Positions 16,053 to 25,010 are shown, counted from the first letter of the stretch. The stretch: 64,000 nucleotides of DNA from Amnibacterium sp. CER49 (GCF_029846255.1 NZ_JARVWQ010000001.1:682001-746000); one strand, 5' to 3'. Made by a program: numbers and translations. The notes: generated by a model from the letters alone, not told the origin.

Positions 16053-18059
16053 TCAGTGCGCCTTGACGTGCAGCACGACCGGGCCCACGTCGGTGGTGGC
16101 GCCGTCGCGCAGGGTGAACGTGCCGACCGGGGGCGCGAACCACCACGGGCCGTCCGTCACCGGCGCCGAGCCGATGAACGACTCGGCGTCGTAGGAGTAC
16201 GTCCCGGGGGTCAGGTCGTGCACGGTGACCTGCCCGTCGGGCAGCCGCGGCCCGATCCGCACGAGGTCGCCCCGCGCGTCGCTCGCGGTGCCGCCGACCT
16301 GCGGCGCGCCGGCGCCCCCGGAGATGAACCACGCCTTGAACGTGGCGGGCTCCGGCCCTGCGTCGAGGTCCTGCGTCGCGGAACCGAGCACCGATACCGC
16401 GATCGGCGGCGACGGCAGCCGGCCGGCGCTCACTCCCGTGACCGCGTAGACGGCGGGCATGAGCCCGTTCACCGTGTAGGCGCCCGTCGAGTCGACCATC
16501 GCCGAGCGGGAGAACACCGCCGCGTCGCCGACCACGACCGAACCGCTCGTCGCACCGTTCAGCGACCCGGTGAGGTGCAGCGTCGGCTTCCCGATGGTGA
16601 TGTCGGCGGTCGACGGCGTGCCGGCGCTCGCCTCGATCGTCGCGCCGCCGTAGCGCGCCTGCGCGAGGTCGGAGGGACGGTCGACGGCGTAGAGGCGGTA
16701 CCGGACGCCGGGCGTCAGGCCGCCGAGCAGGTACGTTCCCGTGCCCGCGTCGGCGGTGGTGCTGCGGATGATGCCGCGGGTGCCGAGGTCCTCCGCGACC
16801 ACCTGCACCGGCGCGGCAGCCGCGCCGCCGGTGACCGTCCCACCGATCTCCCCCGCCGGCTGCGCGGCCACGTCGGCCTCGACCTCCCCGAGGACCTCGG
16901 GCAGCTCGGCGGCCACCGACGCGGGCAGCACGGTGTCGGCGGTGCGGACGACGGGCTGCAGCACCGCCTCGGGGCCGGTCGGCCGCGTGGACGTGGGAGT
17001 GGGGGTGAGCGTCTGCGTGCTCGTCGGCGTGGGGCTCGGGGTCGGGCTGCCCGACGGATCCGGGATCGGCACGGGGGTCGGCGTCCGGCTCGCGGTGCCC
17101 GTCTCCCCCGCGTACTGCCCCGCGGTGACCGTGTACTGGCCGGCCGCCAGGCCGGAGAAGGTGTACTCGCCCTTGCTCGACGTCGTGGTCGCCGCCACCT
17201 CCGCGCCCTCGCGCAGCAGGAGCACCGGTACGGAGCCCCCGACCGCCTTGCCGTCGGCGGTGACGGTGCCCCGGATCGTGCCGCCGGACACCGGCGCGGC
17301 CGGGCTCGCCGTCACCGTCTGCCCGCTCCCCACCTCCGCGCGCACCGCCTGTGGCAGGTCGGGCGCCTTCGGGACGAGCGCGACGGCGTAGGTGCCGGGC
17401 GCGAGCGGCTCGGACGTGTAGTGGCCGTGCTTGTCGAGCGACAGCCGCTGCACGACCGACTGGTCGAGCCGCCGCACCTGGATCGCCTGCACCCGGTTGG
17501 CGGCGATCGGGCTGCTGCCGGTGATGCGCCCCGGGTGCTGCAGCTTGAAGTGCAGCTGCGCCTTGCCGCCGGCGAGGTTCTCCGCGGTCGCCGCGGCCCA
17601 ACCCTGGTAAAGCGGCGTCGAGGTCGGCTTCGCCGCCTTCGCGCCGATGATCCCCCGCACCACGGCGTCGGCCCCGCTGCCGGTGATCGCGTCGGTCGAG
17701 TTCGGCTCGGCGCCCGCGAAGGCGTAGCCGTCGATGGCGTCGGGCACATCGAGCGTGAAGCGCCCGCCGGCGTCGGCCTCGGTGTGGGCGATGACGCCCT
17801 CTGTGGGCGACCAGAACCCGACACGGATGAAGGGAACCGCCTCGCCGTCGACGGTGACGTCACCGCGGATCGTCTTCGTGCCGCCGGCGTTCGCGGTGAA
17901 GGCGGGGAACAGCGCCGCCGCGACGATCGCGACGCCGATGCAGGCGATGGCGAGCAGGTCGAAGGGACGCCGATGCGGCCGTATCGCCCGCGTCGCGCCG
18001 CCTGTCGTCACCCGCACCCCTGTCGTTCGACGCCGATGCGCCGCCGGCGGGCCAGTCAA
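16053..18059 (-). CDS. Surface protein with carboxypeptidase-regulatory-like repeats
   Basis: A 668-residue exported protein. After a basic N-terminus comes one hydrophobic segment (DLLAIACIGVAIVAAALFPA, about residues 34-53). The rest is tandem beta-sandwich modules of the carboxypeptidase regulatory-like type. Each has a G-x-V-x-x-x-G opening and an LxPGTY-like close (LAPGTYAVAL, LAAGQYTVTAG, LTPGVRYRLYA, LTPGTYSYDAE). A Pro/Thr-rich linker (PTPSPTPTSTQTLTPTPTST) splits the protein. There is no sortase motif. The TTG start has GGAGG-rich upstream DNA; GTG codons 14 and 16 residues in are alternatives. Probably an adhesive or structural envelope protein. Confidence 0.75.
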   Translation of the reverse strand: MTGPPAAHRRRTTGVRVTTGGATRAIRPHRRPFDLLAIACIGVAIVAAALFPAFTANAGGTKTIRGDVTVDGEAVPFIRVGFWSPTEGVIAHTEADAGGRFTLDVPDAIDGYAFAGAEPNSTDAITGSGADAVVRGIIGAKAAKPTSTPLYQGWAAATAENLAGGKAQLHFKLQHPGRITGSSPIAANRVQAIQVRRLDQSVVQRLSLDKHGHYTSEPLAPGTYAVALVPKAPDLPQAVRAEVGSGQTVTASPAAPVSGGTIRGTVTADGKAVGGSVPVLLLREGAEVAATTTSSKGEYTFSGLAAGQYTVTAGQYAGETGTASRTPTPVPIPDPSGSPTPSPTPTSTQTLTPTPTSTRPTGPEAVLQPVVRTADTVLPASVAAELPEVLGEVEADVAAQPAGEIGGTVTGGAAAAPVQVVAEDLGTRGIIRSTTADAGTGTYLLGGLTPGVRYRLYAVDRPSDLAQARYGGATIEASAGTPSTADITIGKPTLHLTGSLNGATSGSVVVGDAAVFSRSAMVDSTGAYTVNGLMPAVYAVTGVSAGRLPSPPIAVSVLGSATQDLDAGPEPATFKAWFISGGAGAPQVGGTASDARGDLVRIGPRLPDGQVTVHDLTPGTYSYDAESFIGSAPVTDGPWWFAPPVGTFTLRDGATTDVGPVVLHVKAH

Positions 18060-18160
18060 CCATCCCCACCCCGCCTCCCGTCACGGGTAGCGCGGTCGTG
18101 ACCGGACCGTGAAGCCGAAGCCGACCCGTGTCGCACCCCGCGTTCGGGGGCCGCGTCCAC

Positions 18161-18166
18161 TACAAC
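18161..18166 (+). promoter_or_regulatory. Candidate -10 box of a leaderless transcript
   Basis: TACAAC ends six bases before the ATG at 18173; no ribosome-binding site intervenes. Confidence 0.4.
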
Positions 18167-18172
18167 CGAGGC

Positions 18173-18424
18173 ATGCCTTGGCTCGGGATCGTGATCACCG
18201 CCACCGCAGTGTGGATCGCCGTGTCGATCGTCGCCGCGATGCTGTTCGCGCAGTCGGTCGCGGTGGCGAACAAGCGCCGCCCGCGCCCCCGCCGCCCCAC
18301 GAGCAGCGCCGCGGCCCGCCTCGGCCGCTTCGTCTCGGTCGCGACCGGATCCATCCCGGTCATCGGCCCGAAGCTCGTCTCGCTCGCCACCGGCGCGATC
18401 CCGGTCATCCGGCACACGGACTGA
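18173..18424 (+). CDS. Small basic membrane protein
   Basis: An 83-residue protein beginning MPWLGIVITATAVWIAVSIV. One transmembrane helix (about 4-28) is followed by an Arg/Pro-rich cytosolic stretch (KRRPRPRRPTS). Then comes an intriguing near-repeat, FVSVATGSIPVIGPKL and LVSLATGAIPVIRHTD. The ATG was chosen over an in-frame GTG 15 codons earlier because the hydrophobic helix begins here and TACAAC sits at leaderless distance. It ends four bases from the stop of the convergent FHA gene. Unknown family. Confidence 0.55.
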   Translation: MPWLGIVITATAVWIAVSIVAAMLFAQSVAVANKRRPRPRRPTSSAAARLGRFVSVATGSIPVIGPKLVSLATGAIPVIRHTD

Positions 18425-18428
18425 CGCC

Positions 18429-19391
18429 TCAGCGCAGCCCCACCGGCTCGACGGTGAGCTGCAGCCGGACCCCCCGGCCGAGCCCGAGCGTCGCCTCCAC
18501 CGGCAGGCGCGCCGGGCCCTGCAGCAATCGGCCGTCGAGCAGGGTGCCGTTCTTCGCCGACCGCGGCACCGCCCACCAGCCGTCCTCGCGCAGCTCGAGC
18601 TCGACGTGCTCGCGCGAGACGCCGGGCCGGTCGATGCGGATGTCGGCGCTGTCCGCCCGCCCGACCAGCGCTCGGCCTCGCTCGCGCGGCACGGTGCGCA
18701 CGTCGGTGCCGTGCACGACGACGAGGTCGCCGACGCCGAGCACCTCGGTGTCCGAAGCCTCGTAGGCCCGCGTCGGGTACGGCTCCCCCGGGGCCGTCTC
18801 CTCGGTCCGCTCCAACGGCGTCTCGGTGCGGTTCGGCAGCACCTCGGTCGGCTGCGCGATGGGCGGCTCGGGCGGCAGCTCGAGCCGGGACGCGTTCAGC
18901 TCGGCGGTGATCTCGGCCTCGTCGGGCTCGTCCGCTGGGTGGAGGGTGCGCTGCGCGTACGCCTGCCGAGGCCGAAGCGAGATGTCCCGGCGGATGGTGA
19001 TGAGCGGGTCGGTGGCGAGCCGCCACTGGTTCTCTCGCGCGTAACCGATGTAGAACTCGACGAGGTCGGCGACCGCGGCGTCGGTGCCGATCGAGCTCGT
19101 GATGAGGCGGTAGTCCTCGGGGCTCACGTGCACGTCGATTGCCGTCGCCGCCACCCGCCGCCCGGACGCCATCACCGAGTAGGTGTCCTTGAGCAGCCGG
19201 GCGAGCGCCCGCTGCACGATGACGCCGTCGCGGCGCGTTCCGGGCAGCAGCCCGGTCAGCACGAGACGGGCGAGCCCGCGCAGGTCGCGGACAGTGGTGA
19301 TCCGCATGAGCGTGCGAGCGAGCCCGAAGGCGACGAGCCCGGCGAGCACCACGCCCACCAGGAAGCCGAGCACCGCGCTCCCCCACCACAT
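18429..19391 (-). CDS. FHA-domain membrane protein, FhaA-like
   Basis: A 320-residue protein. An N-terminal transmembrane helix (AVLGFLVGVVLAGLVAFGLA, residues 6-25) precedes an FhaA-N/DUF3662-like domain (about 35-150; VAATAIDVHVSPEDYRLITS). A Pro/Glu-rich linker follows, then a C-terminal FHA domain (about 225-318) with ALVGRADSADIRIDRPGVSR and SAKNGTLLDGRLL, which carries the phosphothreonine-binding Arg, Ser, His and Asn. FHA domains recognise Ser/Thr-kinase substrates. Mycobacterial FhaA links phosphorylated MviN to wall synthesis but lacks this N-terminal helix. TAGGGT lies six bases before the ATG (leaderless). Confidence 0.83.
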   Translation of the reverse strand: MWWGSAVLGFLVGVVLAGLVAFGLARTLMRITTVRDLRGLARLVLTGLLPGTRRDGVIVQRALARLLKDTYSVMASGRRVAATAIDVHVSPEDYRLITSSIGTDAAVADLVEFYIGYARENQWRLATDPLITIRRDISLRPRQAYAQRTLHPADEPDEAEITAELNASRLELPPEPPIAQPTEVLPNRTETPLERTEETAPGEPYPTRAYEASDTEVLGVGDLVVVHGTDVRTVPRERGRALVGRADSADIRIDRPGVSREHVELELREDGWWAVPRSAKNGTLLDGRLLQGPARLPVEATLGLGRGVRLQLTVEPVGLR

Positions 19392-19397
19392 GCGGGC

Positions 19398-19403
19398 ACC
19401 CTA
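19398..19403 (-). promoter_or_regulatory. Candidate -10 box of a leaderless transcript
   Basis: On the minus strand TAGGGT ends six bases before the FHA-gene ATG. Confidence 0.45.
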
Positions 19404-19500
19404 GCGGCGCCCCTTGCGAGCCCTTCGGCGCTGTCAGCCAGGCTGTCCGCCTGAGGCCTTCACCCCCTACTCTGGGGTCAGCCGTGAGGACGGGGGCTGC

Positions 19501-20184
19501 TTGAAGACGCTGCTGATCGTGGACGGTGCGGACGTCTGCCGCGCGCCGATCATCGAGTACACACTTCGCTCGGCGCTCGCCGGGCCGGGCTGGCTCGGCT
19601 CCGTGGCTATCGCGAGCCGTGGTCTCACCGCGCAGGTCGGCGCAGCGATGTGCACCGCCGCCGCGGACCGGCTGGGCGTGAGCCCCGCATCAGTGGCATT
19701 CTTCACCGGCCATCGCGCCGAGCGTCTCACTCCGGCCGACGTCGCGAACGCGGGCCTGATCCTCACCGCCGAGCGCGACCAGCGCTCCGCCATCGGCGCA
19801 CTCCAGCGCGGTGCGCAGGTGCGGACGTTCACGGTGAAGGAGGCTCGGGTGCTCGCCACCCTCCTCCGCGAGGACGTGCAAGCGGGCGTCACGCCGCCGC
19901 CCGCGGACCTGCCCGCGCTCGCCGCGGCACTGCAGGCCATCCGCGGCGTCATCCCCGTGATCGAGCCAGCGGTGAAGACGAGCGCCTTCCACTGGAAGCG
20001 CGAAGCCACCGACCCGCTGTCGATGGCGGACGGCCACGAGCTCGCGTCGTTGCATCGGCACACGGTCGAGGAGGCGCGGGAGACGGCGCTCGTGCTCGGC
20101 ACGTTCCTCGCCGAGGCTCTGCGGTTCGAGCCGGTCGTCGCGCCGCCGGCACCCGCGTCACTGCACTGGATTCGCAGGGCCTGA
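19501..20184 (+). CDS. Low-molecular-weight phosphatase-like protein lacking the nucleophilic Cys
   Basis: A 227-residue homologue of LMW protein-tyrosine phosphatases (Wzb/Etp type). The P-loop region reads LLIVDGADVCRAPIIEY. Compared with the family form VCxGNICRSPIAE, the second Cys, the Arg and the Pro are kept, but the nucleophile that should open C-x5-R is Asp8. A DP element (TDPLSMADGHE) remains in the C-terminal half. Catalysis by the normal phospho-cysteine route is not possible. A regulatory or substrate-trapping role toward the BY-kinases or polysaccharide machinery is inferred. Start: TTG at 19501 with GAGGACGGGGG upstream; no in-frame ATG or GTG lies nearer. Confidence 0.78.
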   Translation: MKTLLIVDGADVCRAPIIEYTLRSALAGPGWLGSVAIASRGLTAQVGAAMCTAAADRLGVSPASVAFFTGHRAERLTPADVANAGLILTAERDQRSAIGALQRGAQVRTFTVKEARVLATLLREDVQAGVTPPPADLPALAAALQAIRGVIPVIEPAVKTSAFHWKREATDPLSMADGHELASLHRHTVEEARETALVLGTFLAEALRFEPVVAPPAPASLHWIRRA

Positions 20185-20515
20185 GTCAAGCCGTAACCGG
20201 CTCCGTCGGTCGCATGAGTCGTCGCCGGCTGCCCCGCACGCCGAGGTCGGGCCCTATGGTCCCCGGGGCGTTTCGCGCCTGAGCTAGGCCGCCCTTGGCG
20301 GCACTGTTCGCCGGTCCCCCGTGAAGCCTGCCGGGCACTGACGGGCGGCCGTTCTGATCCCGGAGCCGGCGCGTCCTGCCCACTAGGACGGCGAAGAACC
20401 AGGAGAAGCCCAGCCGGCGTACGGGGGTTGGTCGCGTGAAGAGGTCCGCCCCTGCTGATGCGCCTCGCCTGGGCGTTGTTTCTATGGTGACGGCCGAGCC
20501 GAGCGCCGGTGCGCC
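20185..20515. other. Structured intergenic region between convergent genes
   Basis: About 330 bases with no supported ORF. Short stems include GCCGCC/GGCGGC around 20288-20302 and CGTCCT/AGGACG around 20371-20389. Both flanking genes end here, so these are probably terminators. I tried to fit known riboswitch consensuses and could not. Confidence 0.4.
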
Positions 20516-21650
20516 CTACGGCTGGTAGCGGTCGAGGCGGTCGGCATGCAGGTCGGCCGCGAGCGCCGACACCTTCGCGCCGTCGGGCACGGCCGTGCCC
20601 TTTCCGCTCTCCTGCTTCGCCGGCACCGTGAGGAAGCCGATGTTCGAGGCCCGAGCATCGCGCAGGCTGACCGCGAGGTCGCCGAGGTATGCGGCGTCCA
20701 GTCCGTTGTCGACGATCAAGCAGGGCGCGATCGCGTTCACCGCGTTACCCACCTTCGCCGGATCGAGGAGGGTGTGGGCCTCCACATGGCATGAGCGAGG
20801 GCGCGGACGAACTGCTGCTGGTCCTGCACCCGTTCCGCGTCGCCGCCAGGCAGATCGGCGGTCGCCGAGAGATAGGCGGTGGCGCGTGCACCGGTGAGCG
20901 TGACCTTCCCGACCGGGAAGTCGTAGGCACGGGAGTGGAACGCGCCCGGGTTGTCGACCGTCACCCCGCCGAGCGCGGACGCGAGCTCCCCGAATCCCGC
21001 TGCGGGCACGACGGCCACGTGGTCGACGCGAGTGTTGAGCAATGACTCGATGGCCTTCACGGCGAGCGCGACACCGCCCACGCGCACCGTGCTGCCGATC
21101 GGCATCCGGCCGTGCCCCGGGACCGCGACGACCATCGACGGCAGCATCGACAGCGCCCAGACGCGCTGCCGGTCCGACGGCACGTGGATGAGCGTCACCG
21201 TGGTGGAGTCCTGGCCACGGACCGAGGCGAGCGTCGTCGGCTTGCGGCTGGCGTCCGGGCTGCCGAGCAGCAGCACCCTCCGCGCCTGAGCCGCGGCGCC
21301 TCCGGCACGGACCGGCCGCTCACTCGGTGCGGGGAACGGGTCGGCGACGATCTGTCGATGGGTGTTGTAGGAGGCGGAGAGCCAGCCGAGGAAGTACGCG
21401 GTGGGCGCCACGGCGATGAGCACGACCGATGCGACGACGGCGCCGGCGAGGATCAGGACCCGCCGCCGTAAACGCCGACGTCGGATGAGGGGCGAGCGGG
21501 ACGGCAGAACGTGCGCCGGCGAGGTCCTGCTCGGAAAGTCGTAAACGACGTTCTCCGGCTCGGCTACGGCGAGGGCAGATGAGTCGTTCGGGTCCCCCGC
21601 GCTTCGAACGTACCCTTCGGAGCGCGGCAGGACGAGGCCCGCGTCACAGC
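20516..21650 (-). pseudogene. LytR-CpsA-Psr (LCP) family gene, frameshifted
   Basis: LCP enzymes attach polyprenyl-linked polymers to the cell wall. Residues from GWLSASYNTHRQIVADPFP, RRVLLLGSPD and RVWALSMLPSMVVAVPGHGR to DLPGGDAERVQDQQQFVRAL read in one frame. The protein then continues in another frame from 20785 as MEAHTLLDPAKVGNAVNAIA, ending DLHADRLDRYQP. One missing base at about 20785-20787 explains the break. The 5' end is also damaged: the frame stays open through the transmembrane segment, but its first start codon (GTG at 21423) lies inside that helix. A GTG near 21645 could start the gene only with a second shift. RSDT-like and RD-W signatures have diverged (RGQDST, SMLPSMV). Confidence 0.75.
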
Positions 21651-22004
21651 ATGGGCGTGCGCCCGTACCTCTTTGGGTGATGGTGCGCCACCGGCGTGCA
21701 GTGACGTGAGCGCGTCAGGCGAAGCGATCGAACTGACACACCAAGCAGTTGCACTGCTGCTCGATGCGGCGTGTGCGACGAGCACGACGGGGAACCATTT
21801 CGGTCTCCGTGCGGTGGGAAGCGATTGGGTGCAGCAGTGCACTGATACTCATGGGACGGACTCCTCACACCGGACGTCCGGAACAGACGCCAGCCGGACG
21901 GCGCGTGCAGCGACCGTACACATGCGACTCTGGTGAACAGGTGCCGAAGGCCTTACAGAACGCTGACGAAACAACAGTGTGGGTGCGACTCTCCTTGGTT
22001 GCCC
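21651..22004. other. Intergenic region, no gene seen
   Basis: About 350 bases between the broken LCP gene and UDP-glucose dehydrogenase, noticeably less GC-rich than the flanks. No frame has convincing coding character; it presumably held the LCP promoter. Confidence 0.4.
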
Positions 22005-23318
22005 CTAGGGTCGCCCCATTCCTCGATACGTCCACCCGGCTGCCCTCCAGCGCTCGGGATCGAGCACGTTCCGGCCGTCGATGATCAGCTTGTCGCGGAC
22101 GAGCCGCCCGACCTCGACCGGGTCGAGAGTCCGGTACTCCTTCCACTCCGTGACGAGGACGACCGCGTCCGCTTCGTGCAGCGCATCGAGCGTGTCGGTC
22201 GCGAAGCCGAGCTGCGGGTGCAGCCGGATGGAGTTCGGGATCGCGGCGGGGTCGGTCGCGATCACGTGGGCACCGAGACCGTTCAGCTGCACGGCGACAT
22301 CGAGGGCCGGCGAGTCGCGGACGTCGTCGGAGTCGGGCTTGAACGCGAGTCCGAGCACGGTGACCTTCTTCTTGTAGACCTGGTCGCCGAGGCTCTCCAC
22401 GACGAGGTCGACCATCCGCTGCCGACGGCGAAGGTTGATCGCATCGACCTGCTTGAGGAAGTCGACGCTCTCACCGCGGCCGAGCTCCTCCGCCCTGGCG
22501 ACGAACGCGCGGATGTCCTTCGGGAGGCAGCCCCCGCCGAAGCCGATGCCGGCATTGAGGAACCGGCGCCCGATGCGCGGGTCGTAGCCGATCGCGTCGG
22601 CGAGCTGCGTCACATCCGCGCCGGTGACTTCGGCGATCTCGGCCATCGCGTTGATGAACGAGATCTTCGTGGCCAGGAACGCGTTCGCCGACACCTTGAC
22701 GAGCTCGGCCGTCGCGTAGTCGGCCGCGACGACGGGGGTGCCGTTGCCGACGGCGGTCGCGTAGACCTCGTCCAGCAGTCTCCGCGCCGCGGGTGCGGCA
22801 TCTCCGGACGGAAGACCGTAGACGAGCCGGTCGGGGCTGATCGTGTCCTTGACCGCGTAGCCCTCGCGCAGGAACTCGGGGTTCCACGCGAGCATCGCTC
22901 CCGTTCCGGCGGCCTCGACGCGTTCCGCGAGCCGAGCGGCCGTGCCGACGGGCACGGTCGACTTGCCGGCGATGAGGTCGCCGGGCGAGAGGTGCGGCAG
23001 CAGGCCGTCCACGGCGGCGTGCACGTAGGTGAGATCGGCGGCTCCGCCCCCTCGTGCCTGGGGTGTGCCGACTGCGATGAAGTGCACCTGTGCGCCCTTC
23101 GCATCCGCCGTCGAGGTGGAGAAACGCAATCGGCCTGATCGCATCGCCGAGTCGAGGATCTCCTCGAGCCCCGGTTCGAAGAAGGGCGCCCGGCCGGCGG
23201 CGAGCGCCTGCACCTTGCCGGCATCGACGTCGATGCCGACGACGTCATGCCCGAGCTCGGCCATCGATGCGGCGTGCACGGCACCCAGATAGCCGCAGCC
23301 GATGACCGATATGCGCAT
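22005..23318 (-). CDS. ugd: UDP-glucose/UDP-hexose 6-dehydrogenase
   Basis: A 437-residue enzyme that oxidises UDP-glucose twice to UDP-glucuronate, using NAD and a covalent thiohemiacetal. Motifs are the N-terminal Rossmann MRISVIGCGYLGAVHAASMA, VGTPQARGGGAADLTYV, the STVPVGTA loop and NPEFLREGYAVKD. The catalytic Cys is in GFGGGCLPKDIRA. The C-terminal GLAFKPDSDDVRDSPALDVA completes the family set. GGGAGAG precedes the ATG at 23316-23318; an in-frame upstream extension lacks family similarity. It makes acidic precursor for exopolysaccharide. It is divergent from the emfourin gene across 118 bases. Confidence 0.92.
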   Translation of the reverse strand: MRISVIGCGYLGAVHAASMAELGHDVVGIDVDAGKVQALAAGRAPFFEPGLEEILDSAMRSGRLRFSTSTADAKGAQVHFIAVGTPQARGGGAADLTYVHAAVDGLLPHLSPGDLIAGKSTVPVGTAARLAERVEAAGTGAMLAWNPEFLREGYAVKDTISPDRLVYGLPSGDAAPAARRLLDEVYATAVGNGTPVVAADYATAELVKVSANAFLATKISFINAMAEIAEVTGADVTQLADAIGYDPRIGRRFLNAGIGFGGGCLPKDIRAFVARAEELGRGESVDFLKQVDAINLRRRQRMVDLVVESLGDQVYKKKVTVLGLAFKPDSDDVRDSPALDVAVQLNGLGAHVIATDPAAIPNSIRLHPQLGFATDTLDALHEADAVVLVTEWKEYRTLDPVEVGRLVRDKLIIDGRNVLDPERWRAAGWTYRGMGRP

Positions 23319-23436
23319 GGATTTCTCTCCCTCAGCCTCGAGCGATGGCGCCCGCGGCAGTGAACGGTTGAACCAATCCAATCGAATCGGCGACTGCACC
23401 TGCCACTCTTTCCCTCAGTTGTGGAAAGGAGAGGCG

Positions 23437-23727
23437 ATGGGCACCGATCCGGCTCGGGTTCGCATCGAGCGCAGCGGCGGGTTCGCCGGGCTCGTCGCCG
23501 CGACCGAGGTGTCGGATCCCGACACGATCCGCCGGCTGCTCGCGGCCCTGCCGACGAGCTCCGGCAGCCCTGTCGCGGACGCGGGAGCGGCCGACCGATT
23601 CGTCTACCGCTTCGAGATCGAGCGGGTGGATCGGGCGGCCTCGCCCGAGGTGCTCGAGGTGGGCGAGCAGTCCATCGCCCCGCACGTCCGGCGCCTGCTC
23701 GCGGATCTGCTCGCACGACGAGCCTGA
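23437..23727 (+). CDS. Emfourin-type protealysin inhibitor
   Basis: A 96-residue cytosolic protein. It matches the small inhibitors encoded beside protealysin-like M4 proteases: an N-terminal strand VRIERSGGFAGLVAATEV, the segment DPDTIRRLLAALP, and RFVYRFEIERVDRAASPEVL before an ISPHVRRLLADLL-like end (here SIAPHVRRLLADLL). AAAGGAGAGG lies just before the ATG. The partner protease follows after 93 bases in the same direction, the known toxin-antitoxin-like arrangement that keeps the intracellular protease inactive. Confidence 0.8.
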   Translation: MGTDPARVRIERSGGFAGLVAATEVSDPDTIRRLLAALPTSSGSPVADAGAADRFVYRFEIERVDRAASPEVLEVGEQSIAPHVRRLLADLLARRA

Positions 23728-23820
23728 GTAGCTGCCACGGTGGACAACCCCGTGGGGCCGTCGGCGCGCTCCCCTATGGTGCGGAGTCGTTCCGCTGCTC
23801 GAACCACCGGAAGGACTCTC

Positions 23821-24858
23821 ATGTCCCACGCCTACCCGCGCTGCGGGATCGTCCCCCCGTACATCCTCGAGGCGCTCGCCGATCACGGCGACGACCGCGT
23901 GCGAGAGGCCGCGCGGCGCACCCTCGGCCTCTCCGCGGAGCTGGGCGCCTCCCGCTTCGCACCCCAGCCCCCCGCGCGAACCGCGGTCGCGCCGGCCGAG
24001 GACCGGCGCATCTACGACGGCCACTCGCGCGAGACGCTGCCGGGAACTCTCGTGCGCCGCGAGGGCTGGGCCCCGACGAGCGACGTCGCCGTGAACGAGG
24101 CGTACGACGGCCTGGGCGCCACCTGGAGCCTCTACGAGGACGTGTACGGCCGGAACTCGATCGACGGCAACGGCATGCCGCTGCTCGGCACGGTGCACTT
24201 CGGGCAGGACTACGACAACGCGTACTGGGACGGCAGCCAGATGGTGTTCGGCGACGGAGACGGTGTGCTCTTCAACCGGTTCACGATCGCGGTCGACGTG
24301 ATGGGGCACGAGCTCACGCACGGCGTCACCGGGGCTCTCGTGAACCTCGAGTACCAGGGGCAGTCCGGCGCGTTGAACGAGTCGGTGTCCGACGTGTTCG
24401 GCTCGCTCGTGAAGCAGCGGACGCTCGGCCAGACCGCCGAGCAGGCCGACTGGTTGATCGGCGCGGGGCTGCTCGCGAGCGACATCGACGGCGCGGCGCT
24501 GCGCTCGATGAAGGCACCCGGCACCGCGTACGACGACCCGCAACTCGGCGGCCGGGACCCGCAGCCGGCGACGATGAGCGGCTACGTGCGCACGAGCAGC
24601 GACAACGGCGGCGTGCACACGAACTCCGGCATCCCGAACCACGCCTTCTACCTCGCCGCGGTGGCGCTCGGCGGCAACGCGTGGGAGAAGGCCGGACACA
24701 TCTGGTTCTCGACGATCTCCAGCACGACCCTCTCGAGCACGGCCACGTTCGCGCAGTTCGCCGCCGTCACTGCGCAGCAGGCGGCCGCGCTCTACGGGGC
24801 GACCGAGCAGCAGGCCGTGGCGGACGCCTGGCGGCAGGTCGGCGTGCAGGCCGACTGA
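23821..24858 (+). CDS. Protealysin-like M4 metalloprotease
   Basis: A 345-residue thermolysin-family protease. It lacks a signal peptide; instead the N-terminus carries a short protealysin-type propeptide (CGIVPPYILEALADHGDD, residues 8-25). The zinc ligands and catalytic Glu are in MGHELTHGVT (H-E-x-x-H), the third ligand Glu is in GALNESVSDVFG, and the transition-state His is in TNSGIPNHAFY. GGAAGGAC precedes the ATG. Protealysin-like enzymes are delivered by non-classical routes and are held inactive by emfourin, which is encoded immediately upstream. The distal metal-site region is short compared with secreted thermolysins. Confidence 0.92.
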   Translation: MSHAYPRCGIVPPYILEALADHGDDRVREAARRTLGLSAELGASRFAPQPPARTAVAPAEDRRIYDGHSRETLPGTLVRREGWAPTSDVAVNEAYDGLGATWSLYEDVYGRNSIDGNGMPLLGTVHFGQDYDNAYWDGSQMVFGDGDGVLFNRFTIAVDVMGHELTHGVTGALVNLEYQGQSGALNESVSDVFGSLVKQRTLGQTAEQADWLIGAGLLASDIDGAALRSMKAPGTAYDDPQLGGRDPQPATMSGYVRTSSDNGGVHTNSGIPNHAFYLAAVALGGNAWEKAGHIWFSTISSTTLSSTATFAQFAAVTAQQAAALYGATEQQAVADAWRQVGVQAD

Positions 24859-24901
24859 ACGGTCCGGTCGCGCCCGTTCCTGTACCCCGAAGAGGCGACT
24901 G

Positions 24902-24997
24902 ACCCTGAAAGGGTGCGGCGCGTAGCGTCCGTGCTGCGCCGTTCCCACCCGGATCCCCCACCCGGGCGGCGCAGCCATCCCGGTGCCCGACCGGGAT
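24902..24997 (+). promoter_or_regulatory. Multi-hairpin leader before a 54-codon ORF
   Basis: Several successive perfect stems occur. They are ACCCT/AGGGT (24902-24906 and 24910-24914), CGGCGC/GCGCCG (24916-24921 and 24936-24941), and ATCCCGGT/ACCGGGAT (24977-24984 and 24990-24997). The last ends two bases before the AAGGAG ribosome-binding site of the small ORF at 25011. It could also include the terminator of the protease gene. No known RNA family is recognised. Confidence 0.45.
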
Positions 24998-25010
24998 CAA
25001 GGAGCGTTCC

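Noticed and set aside
20185-20515. Possible riboswitch or structured RNA
   Set aside because: Stems exist, but the region lies between the 3' ends of two convergent genes and could not be fitted to cyclic-di-AMP or cyclic-di-GMP consensus elements.
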